From JAZKAR01 sp040389065 (GTDB lineage: Bacteria; Pseudomonadota; Gammaproteobacteria; Burkholderiales; Casimicrobiaceae): a stretch of DNA of 64,000 bases. The DNA lies in the NCBI GenBank assembly GCA_040389065.1, contig JAZKAR010000020.1:5291-69290 (forward strand), read 5' to 3'. The notes under the pieces are model-generated. The model was not told the DNA's origin and ran no database searches. It saw only the letters and a program-made list of their open reading frames with translations. Shown here one piece after another: positions 1 to 8,052 of this stretch (positions within the stretch are counted from its first letter, which is position 1; the number at the start of each line of letters is the position of its first letter). A program made the translations under genes and the position numbers.

Positions 1-2
1 AC

Positions 3-695
3 TTGACTGTAAAAGCCATGCATGGACGTGCCTTCCGCGCACCTTCCTTTACTGAGCAATTTGCTATTAATAATCCTGTCGCATTGGGTAATCCTAGCTT
101 ACGCCCTGAACGTATTAGAACTAACGAGTTAGCCTTTTCCTGGCAACCTACATTCAAAATCCAAACAGCGTTGAGCTTATTTCATTACCGTATGAGCGAT
201 ATTATTGGGTATGCACCGAATATAGACCCTACAACAGGTTCTACTGCACAAAATAAAGGGAGTCAAACAGGAAAAGGTTTTGAGCTTGAGGGCAGTTGGG
301 AAGCGATGCGTGATTTAAAGCTAACAGGCAGTTATTCGTTGCAACACTCTACTGATGATTCAACAGGGCAGGATGCAGGGCTTGCTCCTCATCGTCGCTT
401 ATTTGCTCGAGCAGATTGGCGTCTGCCTTCTAACTGGCATGTTGGTACAACGATGAACTATGTGGCAGATCGTAAACGCCAACCAGGTGATACTCGCCCC
501 GAGATTCCTGATTATACAACCTTTGATTTTAGTGTTAGCCGTGAAAATATTATAGATAACCTGAATGTAAAAGCCACTATATTTAATGCTTTTAACCGTG
601 ATGCCAGAGAGCCGAGTTTGGCACCAGGAAATATTCCTTACGATCTTCCTCTACCGGGGCGTACCTTTTATATAGAGTTTAAATATAAGCTTTAA
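3..695 (+). CDS. TonB-dependent outer-membrane receptor, C-terminal part (5' end outside window)
   Basis: About 230 residues of a TonB-dependent receptor beta-barrel; the frame is open to the window edge, so the plug domain and most of the barrel lie upstream. The stretch near residues 9-40 with RAPSFTEQF followed by NPSLRPE is the usual signature of the last barrel third, and alternating amphipathic strands continue to the aromatic-rich end (RTFYIEFKYKL). Such receptors import siderophores, cobalamin or other scarce ligands using TonB energy. The next two genes encode a periplasmic binding protein and a sensor kinase, which suggests the receptor's ligand may be sensed by them. The ligand cannot be told from this fragment. 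Confidence 0.9.
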   Translation: MTVKAMHGRAFRAPSFTEQFAINNPVALGNPSLRPERIRTNELAFSWQPTFKIQTALSLFHYRMSDIIGYAPNIDPTTGSTAQNKGSQTGKGFELEGSWEAMRDLKLTGSYSLQHSTDDSTGQDAGLAPHRRLFARADWRLPSNWHVGTTMNYVADRKRQPGDTRPEIPDYTTFDFSVSRENIIDNLNVKATIFNAFNRDAREPSLAPGNIPYDLPLPGRTFYIEFKYKL

Positions 696-920
696 TAAAT
701 GATGCTAAGGTTATTTTAATAGATTAAGTTAATTGTAATAATTTTTTTTCTTCAAAAATAAAACATTAAAATCAATTAGCTTTAGGTAAATCTTTTAATA
801 ATAGAAAGGAAGCTGTTAATGTTTCCTTATGTTTTAATAGAACTCAAAAGTGTTACAGTAGTAATTATGGGGCTTTTTTTAATTTTAGAATTAGCTTAAA
901 GATTGCTGTCTATGAAGCTA

Positions 921-953
921 CTATTTATTTAGGAAATCTGCCTAAATAAATAG
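921..953. repeat. perfect 13-bp inverted repeat upstream of the sensor operon
   Basis: Arms CTATTTATTTAGG and CCTAAATAAATAG are separated by 7 bases. There is no T-tract after it, so it is not a classical intrinsic terminator. It lies about 50 bp before the start at 1001 and about 30 bp before a TATAAT at 983-988, so it may be an operator or an mRNA hairpin. The rest of the 305-bp gap (696-1000) is AT-rich and shows no gene. Confidence 0.5.
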
Positions 954-1000
954 ATAAGTTATGTAGTTAACGGTGAAATACCTATAATCTAATTAAGAGT

Positions 1001-2023
1001 ATGGAAGCTATAATGCTTGCTTGTTTTTATAAAAAACTAAGTAGTTTAATCATCAGTTGGCATTATAAAAAAGCCAGTTGTATGATATCCATATTGTTAA
1101 TTTATATACTCAATTCTCCTTTATGCATTGCTTCCGTTGATAATCCTACACCTCAAGAGCGAAGCAAAATAGCAATTGTATATCCAGATATTGATGAACC
1201 GTTTCGAGGAATTTTTGCAAAAATAATAGAGGGAATTGAAGGAAGGTTAAAAGGAAAAGTGGCAAGTTTTCCTTTGTCAGAGAATACAAACACAAATGAC
1301 TTAGCCTTGCAAATTAAAAGAAATGGGATACAAATTGCTATTGTTTTAGGTAAGCCTGCTATAAAGGCTGCAATGAGTTTTGATAGAGATATTACTATTA
1401 TTGCCGGTGGAATATTATCTATTAATGAGTCAGAAAGACGCAATATTATAGGCGTAAGTTTTACACCTGATCCAGATTTGTTATTTGAAAATTTAAAATT
1501 TGTATTGCCTGACATTAAAAAAATTACTGTATTGTATGATCCTAAATATAATGGCTGGTTAATAGATTCAGCATATGAAGCTGCTAAAAAAAATGGGGTA
1601 GAGCTAGCAGCAATTGAGTCAACAAACTTAGGTGTTGCTGCACGTTATTATACGACAGCTTTAGGATCAATAGACGGTCGTAAAGAGGCTTTTTGGTTAC
1701 CGCAAGATCCTACAACCGTAAATGAAACAACGCTCTTGCCTTTAATTCTTAAAGAGGCGTGGGAGCACCATATTCCATTGGTTTCAAGTAACTTAGCTCA
1801 TATTAAAAAAGGAGCTTTGCTGGCTGTATATCCTGACAATAGTTGGCTGGGTTCCACCTTGGCAAAAATGGCACTTAAAGTATTAGCTGGTGAAAAATAC
1901 AGGCCAGGTTTGCTGCCGTTGCGAGATTTACAAACAGCAATTAATTTACGCACGGCTGTGCACTTAAGCATAAATCCTGATGTACCTCAGCGGCGTTTTA
2001 ATACCGTTTTTCCTGAGCGTTAA
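1001..2023 (+). CDS. ABC-type periplasmic substrate-binding protein (ABC_sub_bind/TrpX-like family)
   Basis: 340 residues. A hydrophobic segment around residues 28-45 looks like a late signal peptide or anchor; Met28 is an alternative start that would give a conventional signal peptide. The mature part follows the type I binding-protein fold of the ABC_sub_bind family: IAIVYPDIDEPFRGI, then a first lobe ending in VLGKPAIKAA, GVSFTPDPDLL, and KITVLYDPKYNGW opening the second lobe. No ABC permease or ATPase follows. Instead the stop is one base before the start of a membrane hybrid histidine kinase, so this protein probably serves as a ligand sensor for that kinase. A TATAAT at 983-988 is a possible -10 element. 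The ligand is unknown. Confidence 0.75.
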   Translation: MEAIMLACFYKKLSSLIISWHYKKASCMISILLIYILNSPLCIASVDNPTPQERSKIAIVYPDIDEPFRGIFAKIIEGIEGRLKGKVASFPLSENTNTNDLALQIKRNGIQIAIVLGKPAIKAAMSFDRDITIIAGGILSINESERRNIIGVSFTPDPDLLFENLKFVLPDIKKITVLYDPKYNGWLIDSAYEAAKKNGVELAAIESTNLGVAARYYTTALGSIDGRKEAFWLPQDPTTVNETTLLPLILKEAWEHHIPLVSSNLAHIKKGALLAVYPDNSWLGSTLAKMALKVLAGEKYRPGLLPLRDLQTAINLRTAVHLSINPDVPQRRFNTVFPER

Positions 2024-2024
2024 T

Positions 2025-4778
2025 ATGTATTTACAGAATCAGCTCAAAAAAATAAGTTTTTTATATCAGTTAACTGTTATTTTTACTGTAGCCATTGTAA
2101 GTCTTGCCCTTTTTTCTGCAGTGATGACTTCAGAAAAAGCAAATCAAACGATGCAAAGCTATATTCTAGGGCAAGGTTTAAGAATTACAGAGAGTCTGGC
2201 GAAGCAAAGTGCGCTAGCATTAGTGTATGGTTCAGGAGAAAATGCGCGAGAGGTAGTGGCAACAACGCTATCATTTCCCGATGTTGTTGAAGTAGAAATT
2301 TTAGATAATTCCCAAAAAACGTTACTATTACAAAATAAATTAAAAAAAAACTCTACTCATAAACATATACCGCCACCTGTTCCTAAAAATTTTACCCATT
2401 CAAAATTAGTTAGCGAAACAGAGGAAATTTGGCGTTTTGGTGCTCCTGTATTTGCAGATAGAGCAGAATCTTCTCCTTTTGAAATGGAAGAAAGAAAATC
2501 TGAGCTTTTAGGCTATGTGTTTGTCTCGCTCGGAAAAAGTACATTGAAGGATTTAGTGCGCTCATTATTTACTGGCAATGTAATTATTACCGTTTCTTTT
2601 GCAGTGGGATTGCTTTTTGTTATGCGCTTATTGGTGTTACGTATAACACAACCTTTGCAAACCTTATCTCATTTAATGCAGCGCGCTGAATCAGGAGAAT
2701 CTGGTATTCGTGCTAAACAAGAGGGGCCTAAAGAAATTATTGAAATGTCTTTAGCCTTTAATCAGATGATGTATGTGTTAGAAGAAAGAGAGCAAGAACT
2801 AACTTACTCACGAGATGTAGCGCTTCGACTTGCTAAAGTTAAAACTCAGTTTGCAGCTACAGTTAGTCATGAATTACGAACGCCTCTTAACGGTGTTGTA
2901 GGCATGTTAGATATGTTGCGAGAAACGCCCTTAAAAAAACGGCAGCAAGAATGTTTAGATGTGGCCTGGCGTTCTGCGTATTCCCTTGTTGAGTTAATTA
3001 ATGACATCCTCGATTTTTCAAAAATGGAGGCAGGCAAACTTAATCTCGAAGAGATAGAGTTCGAATTAAGCAAAACAATTGAAGATGTTTTAGAACTGCT
3101 AGGCCAGCAGGCACAACAAAAGCATTTAGAGCTGGGCTATTGTATTTCGCCAGAGATAGCAAGCAGTATAAAAAGTGATCCTATGCGCTTGCGGCAATTA
3201 CTCTTAAATTTAATTGGAAATGCCCTAAAATTTACGCTAGTAGGTGAAGTAGCATTAAGAGTGAATATCATTAAGCAAGATTCGAAAGCATTTCTTCGTT
3301 TTGAGGTAAGTGATACAGGTATAGGCATGAACCAACATGCTGCAGCTCATATATTTGAATCGTTTGCCCAGGCTGATAATTCAACAACACGTAAATTCGG
3401 AGGCACAGGTTTAGGCTTGGCAATTTCTAAGCAAATTGTTGACTTAATGGGTGGAGAGATTGGGGTGATCAGCGAAGTGGATAAGGGAGCAGTATTTTGG
3501 TTTACGATGCCCTATATTGCTTGCCAAAGTAGCGTTGCGCCTCTACAGCTACCTGATACACGTATTATGTTAGTAGAAGATAGTCTTATTCTGAGAGATT
3601 TTCTGAGAGGCTCTCTTGAGGCTGCGGCTATAAAACGGTATACATTTTGTCAAACGATAGAAAATCTTACAAATAAATTATTGGAAGCTAAGGCTGAGCC
3701 TTATGATTTTGTTATTGTTGATCAAGATACTGCGACTGAAGAGCATGCGATACAAGTCATTAGAGACATCCGTCAGTATGAAAGCTTGTGCCGAATTAAA
3801 ATTATTTTATTAGATCGTAAAGCCTCCCTCATGGGGAGTTTACCGGTTGGGGTAGATGCTTGTCTTGCAAAGCCCATGAGAAGCAGCGTTTTTATTCGTA
3901 CATTAAAAGAATTTATCGAAGATGAAAATAAAAAAAATTATAACGCTCGATCAAAAAATACTCAGTTGCTAGAAGGCCAATCAGATACAAAAGGCGATCA
4001 TGATGAATCTTTTATGCCAAATGGATGTTTGGTATTAATTGCCGACGATAATCGAACTAATCGGATGGTAGCTGCTCGTATGTTTGCATCATCAGGATGC
4101 CAATGTGAGTTTGCTGTAAATGGAAAAGAAGCTTTAGAAGCAGCTAAAAAGAAAAAATATGATTTGATTTTAATGGATTGTAGCATGCCAGAAATGGATG
4201 GATACGAAGCTACGCAATATATACGAATACTAGAAAAAGAAACAAACTACCATACGTTGATCATTGCTCTTACTGCCAATACGCAACCAGGCGATAAAGA
4301 AAAGTGTCTAGAAGCTGGTATGGATGATTATATGTCTAAGCCTTTAACACTCGAGTCAGTCAAAGAGAAATTAGTGAAATGGATAGGTAAACAATCTACA
4401 TTGACCGAACATATAAATGAAGAAATAAAAAATAAAGAGCGTGATTTTATTGAGCATGTATTTTTCAATACTATGTGGCAAAGTGTTGGTGATGTACTTG
4501 ATCATTCTGCCTATGGTTTTTTTGAGGACATGCAAGAGTCTATTCAGCGCCTAGAGGAGCTGATACAAAAAGAGGATGAAAAAGCATTACAGGAAATCAT
4601 TCGCTTAAATAAAAAGGGTCATGAGGATAGTGCAATTTCTCTATTAGAACGTGCCACTGAATGCTTACCAGATAAAAATAAAATCAACGAGTATTCAAAT
4701 TTAAACGATTTAAAAATACTTATGCCTCCTTTAAGGCATGCATTTGAAGAGATTTCACTGGTGCTTAGAAAAAATTAA
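2025..4778 (+). CDS. membrane hybrid histidine kinase (HAMP-HisKA-HATPase-REC-REC)
   Basis: 917 residues from ATG 2025, one base after the preceding stop; an in-frame ATG at 1980 would overlap that gene by 44 bp and is less likely. Order: TM1 near residues 12-34, a periplasmic loop of about 150 residues, TM2 (VIITVSFAVGLLFVMRLLVL), HAMP, HisKA with SHELRTPLNG (His282), HATPase with NLIGNALKFT, DTGIGM and GTGLGL boxes, a divergent receiver (LVEDS, FVIVDQD, LAKPM), then a canonical receiver (IADDNRTNR, LILMDCSMPEMDG, MSKPL). A C-terminal helical region looks like an Hpt domain, but Leu stands where the phosphorylated His should be in LNKKG. It likely phosphorelays the signal from the adjoining binding protein; no output regulator is adjacent. 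Confidence 0.92.
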   Translation: MYLQNQLKKISFLYQLTVIFTVAIVSLALFSAVMTSEKANQTMQSYILGQGLRITESLAKQSALALVYGSGENAREVVATTLSFPDVVEVEILDNSQKTLLLQNKLKKNSTHKHIPPPVPKNFTHSKLVSETEEIWRFGAPVFADRAESSPFEMEERKSELLGYVFVSLGKSTLKDLVRSLFTGNVIITVSFAVGLLFVMRLLVLRITQPLQTLSHLMQRAESGESGIRAKQEGPKEIIEMSLAFNQMMYVLEEREQELTYSRDVALRLAKVKTQFAATVSHELRTPLNGVVGMLDMLRETPLKKRQQECLDVAWRSAYSLVELINDILDFSKMEAGKLNLEEIEFELSKTIEDVLELLGQQAQQKHLELGYCISPEIASSIKSDPMRLRQLLLNLIGNALKFTLVGEVALRVNIIKQDSKAFLRFEVSDTGIGMNQHAAAHIFESFAQADNSTTRKFGGTGLGLAISKQIVDLMGGEIGVISEVDKGAVFWFTMPYIACQSSVAPLQLPDTRIMLVEDSLILRDFLRGSLEAAAIKRYTFCQTIENLTNKLLEAKAEPYDFVIVDQDTATEEHAIQVIRDIRQYESLCRIKIILLDRKASLMGSLPVGVDACLAKPMRSSVFIRTLKEFIEDENKKNYNARSKNTQLLEGQSDTKGDHDESFMPNGCLVLIADDNRTNRMVAARMFASSGCQCEFAVNGKEALEAAKKKKYDLILMDCSMPEMDGYEATQYIRILEKETNYHTLIIALTANTQPGDKEKCLEAGMDDYMSKPLTLESVKEKLVKWIGKQSTLTEHINEEIKNKERDFIEHVFFNTMWQSVGDVLDHSAYGFFEDMQESIQRLEELIQKEDEKALQEIIRLNKKGHEDSAISLLERATECLPDKNKINEYSNLNDLKILMPPLRHAFEEISLVLRKN

Positions 4779-4823
4779 AATGAGTTTTAGTAAAACTAAA
4801 AAAGTTATTGTTTGATTAATGCA

Positions 4824-4853
4824 TTGAATTTATTGCGTTTTATTGAGTATAAT
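4824..4853 (+). promoter_or_regulatory. candidate sigma70 promoter for the outer-membrane barrel gene
   Basis: TTGAAT at 4824-4829 and TATAAT at 4848-4853 with an 18-bp spacer, 38 bp ahead of the GTG start at 4892. A second TATAAT at 4864-4869 is close by. Confidence 0.45.
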
Positions 4854-4891
4854 TCCGCTTTCTTATAATTACTAAGTTACGGGATTGTATT

Positions 4892-5533
4892 GTGTTTAAA
4901 CAAATTTCCATTTTTTCTATTCTTGCCTTAAGCATTGCATCAATGGGCGCAAACGCGGCTTCGCCTGTAGAAGGGTTTTATGCAGGAGTAGGGGTAGGAG
5001 GAACTTACACCAAGGTTGATAATTCAAATACTACTGAAAGAAAAGAAAGTGATTTCGGCTATAAAATTACTGGTGGCTATCGCTTAAATAAAAATGTGGG
5101 GCTAGAACTTGCTTATGCTGATTTAGGGAAAGTTTCTGCAGTAGCAACCAATGCTATTGCTTTAGTTAACAATGTACCTTCTGCTCTTAAGGGTACTTAC
5201 AGGTTCAAAAATGCATATACAGCAAGTATTGTAGGAACCTTGCCTTTAGCGAATAAACTAGAAGCATTTGGTCGTTTGGGCATTTATAACGTTCAGTCTG
5301 AATTAGGTTTAGAGGCAGGTGGTGTTAGTGCTACTCTTGCTAAAAAACATTATACGGGTGCAAATGTAGGCTTAGGTTTGAATTATGAGTTAACACCAAA
5401 CTTAAATTTAAAAGGCGAATGGGAAAGTTATACAGGAGTCAAAACACCTTCATATACTACAACTGCAGGAACCATCTCTGAAGATAAAGGGGATGTCAAT
5501 TTGTTTACCGCAGGTTTATCTTATAAGTTTTAA
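4892..5533 (+). CDS. small outer-membrane beta-barrel protein (OmpA/porin-like barrel)
   Basis: 213 residues from a GTG start. A signal peptide with cleavage after ...GANA (about residue 22) is followed by GFYAGVGVGGTYTKV, the usual first strand of an eight-stranded OmpA-type or OmpW-like barrel. Further amphipathic strands follow (YKITGGYRLNKNVGLELAYADL, LEAFGRLGIYNVQ, TGANVGLGLNYELTPNLNLKGEWE), and the protein ends in Phe as outer-membrane proteins do (FTAGLSYKF). There is no peptidoglycan-binding C-terminal domain. It is transcribed alone between a promoter-like sequence and a strong bidirectional terminator. The function is probably structural or small-solute passage; nothing more specific can be read. 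Confidence 0.8.
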   Translation: MFKQISIFSILALSIASMGANAASPVEGFYAGVGVGGTYTKVDNSNTTERKESDFGYKITGGYRLNKNVGLELAYADLGKVSAVATNAIALVNNVPSALKGTYRFKNAYTASIVGTLPLANKLEAFGRLGIYNVQSELGLEAGGVSATLAKKHYTGANVGLGLNYELTPNLNLKGEWESYTGVKTPSYTTTAGTISEDKGDVNLFTAGLSYKF

Positions 5534-5578
5534 ATAGCGGCCTGCAAATATTCATTAGCAGTAAGTTATGGTTCGATC

Positions 5579-5614
5579 AAAAAAGAGTTACTTAACTATA
5601 AGTAACTCTTTTTT
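5579..5614. terminator. bidirectional intrinsic terminator
   Basis: Perfect 16-bp arms (AAAAAAGAGTTACTTA / TAAGTAACTCTTTTTT) with a 4-base loop. There are T-runs in both orientations, so it can end both the barrel gene (+) and accA (-). Confidence 0.9.
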
Positions 5615-5639
5615 TTGAAGACAACTTTAACTGCTACGA

Positions 5640-6614
5640 CTAATAAGCGCTTGAATCTTCAACTTCAAAACGACCATAACTCATTACTCTTCCTCGGCGG
5701 CGACGAATTAACTCATCAGTAGAAAGCGTATTTAAATGGCGAAAGCTTTCTAATAGATGCTTTTTAAGGTAAGACGCAGTTTGAGCATGATCTCTATGCG
5801 CCCCACCAATGGGTTCAGGAATTACTTTATCAATTAGCCCAAAGCCTTTTAACCTATGCGCTGTAATACCAAGCGTTTCAGCAGCATCAGCAGCGCGCTC
5901 CGCCGATTTCCAAAGAATAGACGCGCATCCCTCAGGAGAAATCACAGAGTAGGTTGAGTATTGCAGCATAAGTACTTGATCTGCAACAGCAATGGCTAAT
6001 GCTCCTCCTGAACCGCCTTCCCCGATAATTGTGCTGATAATAGGCACGCGTAAAGCCGCCATTTCAAATAAGTTTCGTCCAATCGCTTCAGATTGGCCTC
6101 GTTCTTCAGCGCCAACACCAGGATAAGCACCGGGTGTATCAATAAAAGTAAAGACGGGCAAAGAAAATTTTTCTGCAAGTTTCATCAACCGTAAGGCTTT
6201 ACGATAGCCTTCAGGGCGTGGCATACCAAAATTGCGATGAATTTTTTCTTTAGTATTACGTCCTTTTTGGTGCCCAATTACCATAGCAGCTTGCCCATCA
6301 AGGCGAGCTAATCCACCAACAATAGCGGTATCGTCAGCAAAGTTTCGGTCGCCATGCAGTTCCTCAAAATGAGTAAACATATGCTGAATATAATCGAGTG
6401 TGTAAGGACGATTAGGATGGCGTGCTACTTGCGAAACTTGCCAGGATGAAAGTTTGCTATACAAATCGTTAGTGAGTTGTTGGCTTTTTTTCTGAAGCCG
6501 ATTGATTTCATCAGAAATATCAACGGCTGAATCCTCATGAACATAGCGAAGTGCTTCGATCTTGTTTTGGAGGTCGGCAACCGGCTGTTCAAAATCTAGA
6601 AAAAAAGGTTTCAT
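5640..6614 (-). CDS. accA: acetyl-CoA carboxylase carboxyltransferase subunit alpha
   Basis: 324 residues, the normal length for AccA. With AccD it forms the carboxyltransferase that moves CO2 from biotinylated AccB to acetyl-CoA, giving malonyl-CoA for fatty acid synthesis. Sequence marks include the N-terminal FLDFEQPVADLQNKIEAL helix region, HFEELHGDRNFADDTAIVGGLARL, the glycine-rich GEGGSGGALAIAVAD oxyanion-hole region and YSVISPEGCASILWK. It is monocistronic here, diverging from ribF with a 216-bp intergenic region; in many betaproteobacteria tilS follows accA, but not in this window. Confidence 0.98.
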   Translation of the reverse strand: MKPFFLDFEQPVADLQNKIEALRYVHEDSAVDISDEINRLQKKSQQLTNDLYSKLSSWQVSQVARHPNRPYTLDYIQHMFTHFEELHGDRNFADDTAIVGGLARLDGQAAMVIGHQKGRNTKEKIHRNFGMPRPEGYRKALRLMKLAEKFSLPVFTFIDTPGAYPGVGAEERGQSEAIGRNLFEMAALRVPIISTIIGEGGSGGALAIAVADQVLMLQYSTYSVISPEGCASILWKSAERAADAAETLGITAHRLKGFGLIDKVIPEPIGGAHRDHAQTASYLKKHLLESFRHLNTLSTDELIRRRRGRVMSYGRFEVEDSSAY

Positions 6615-6830
6615 GCGTGCGTGTCTCGAACGTCCTCTAAAGAACCTACATCATACATCAAATGATCAGCTTTTGAAGTGCTTGCGTAGTGTACAATGCG
6701 CTATTATTTTTGTTTTTACCGGCTTAACCCTAATGATAACTTTATTTGGAGATGCTAATTGCCTTTGCAGAAGAGTTGGTTCTGCGCATGCATCCTTTAA
6801 ACTAATTGATTTAACTAAACTTGTTTCGCT

Positions 6831-7784
6831 ATGCAGGTAATTCGTAATGTGCATCGTGCATCTCTTGCGTCGCTTAATAAAGAGCCTGTTGCATTAACAA
6901 TTGGCAACTTTGATGGATTCCATCGTGGGCACTGTCTGTTAGTAGAACAGGTTCAGCAAACTGCAAAAGCTTTAGGTGTGCGTTCTGCCTTATTGAGCTT
7001 TTCGCCCTCGCCCTCGCATTTTTTTTCTAAAACCTCCTCGAAATCAGTCGTGATGTCATGGCGTGATCGTCTGAAATGGTTGCAAAATAAGGGCATCGAT
7101 CGCGTTCATATTCTTCATTTCGATGCTCAACTGGCAGCATGTCGCGCAGAAAGTTTCTTAGATCAAGTATTGTGTGAGCGAGTACAGGCACACCATATTA
7201 TTGTAGGCGATGATTTTCACTTTGGTTATCGACGTGAAGGTTCTCCTGAATGGCTTGTGCAGCATGCTCCCCAGCGTGGGGTAGGCGTGACATGCGTTCC
7301 TGCACAGCTAGATGGTGGTCGGAGGATTTCAAGTAGCTGGATACGAGAAGCGCTAGCGAAAGGAGATGTTGAAACAGCTATACGATTATTAGGGCGCCCT
7401 TATCAGTTACGAGGAAGAGTGCGTCAAGGTGCGCAAAGAGGAAGAACTTGGGGGTTTCCTACCCTTAATCTTAACCCTTCACAGTACCCTTTAATAAGAG
7501 GGGTATTTCGTGTTAGTGTGGAAATTCCTGGTATTGATTATCCGGTTGCTGGCATTGCAAATGTAGGGCAACGCCCAACGCTTGAAGAGCATAACCCACC
7601 TGTTTCGATAGAAATTCATTTGCTTGAAGAAGGTAGTTGGAATCTTTATGGTTATAAAGTTAACGTAAGCTTTTTAGAAAAATGCCGCGATGAGCAAAAA
7701 TTTGAATCGTTTGAGTTATTAAAACAACAGATAGCGCTTGATGTGCAGTGGGCAAAAATGCGTTTTGCGCAGGAAAGCAGTTAA
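6831..7784 (+). CDS. ribF: bifunctional riboflavin kinase / FAD synthetase
   Basis: 317 residues, standard for RibF. The N-terminal FAD synthetase (nucleotidyltransferase) half has TIGNFDGFHRGH near residues 22-33, GDDFHFGYRREG near 125 and the ISSSWIREAL segment. The C-terminal riboflavin kinase half begins near residue 190 with GRVRQGAQRGRTWGFPTLNL and carries the GVFRVSVEI and VSIEIHLLE strands. It converts riboflavin to FMN and then FAD in the cytoplasm. It precedes ileS and lspA, a conserved order, though here 268 bp containing a miniature inverted-repeat element separates it from ileS. Confidence 0.97.
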   Translation: MQVIRNVHRASLASLNKEPVALTIGNFDGFHRGHCLLVEQVQQTAKALGVRSALLSFSPSPSHFFSKTSSKSVVMSWRDRLKWLQNKGIDRVHILHFDAQLAACRAESFLDQVLCERVQAHHIIVGDDFHFGYRREGSPEWLVQHAPQRGVGVTCVPAQLDGGRRISSSWIREALAKGDVETAIRLLGRPYQLRGRVRQGAQRGRTWGFPTLNLNPSQYPLIRGVFRVSVEIPGIDYPVAGIANVGQRPTLEEHNPPVSIEIHLLEEGSWNLYGYKVNVSFLEKCRDEQKFESFELLKQQIALDVQWAKMRFAQESS

Positions 7785-7900
7785 TTTTAAACCCTACTAG
7801 CTAGCAAGCGTTCATTGGTTGGGTTAGCAGTGAAAGCTAGGGGTATATAGAGCTTTAACATAGCTATAAAAAACTTAAGACGCGAAAAAATTACCAGTTA

Positions 7901-7986
7901 GGGCTTACGTAAAACCTTTCTAAAGCCTTTGCATCAAGGGTTATGACGAGACACCATAAGCTCTCTAGAACAGTTGTACGTAAGTC
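7901..7986. mobile_element. 86-bp miniature inverted-repeat element (MITE-like)
   Basis: Imperfect terminal inverted repeats: GGGCTTACGTAAAAC at the left, and the complement of GTTGTACGTAAGTC at the right. Both ends are flanked by TTA (7898-7900 and 7987-7989), which fits a 3-bp target duplication of the kind IS5-type elements make. It has no coding capacity. It sits between ribF and ileS. The assignment to an IS family is inference. Confidence 0.55.
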
Positions 7987-8052
7987 TTAAGAAAATAAAT
8001 CATTGATGAGTTAGATAGAATGAAAACTATCTAAGGATATAAAAGGAAGAAG

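Noticed and set aside
6562..6840. 92-codon ORF across the accA-ribF divergent region
   Set aside because: It overlaps the accA start and the ribF start on the opposite and same strands, has no ribosome-binding site and no protein features; the region is better read as promoters.
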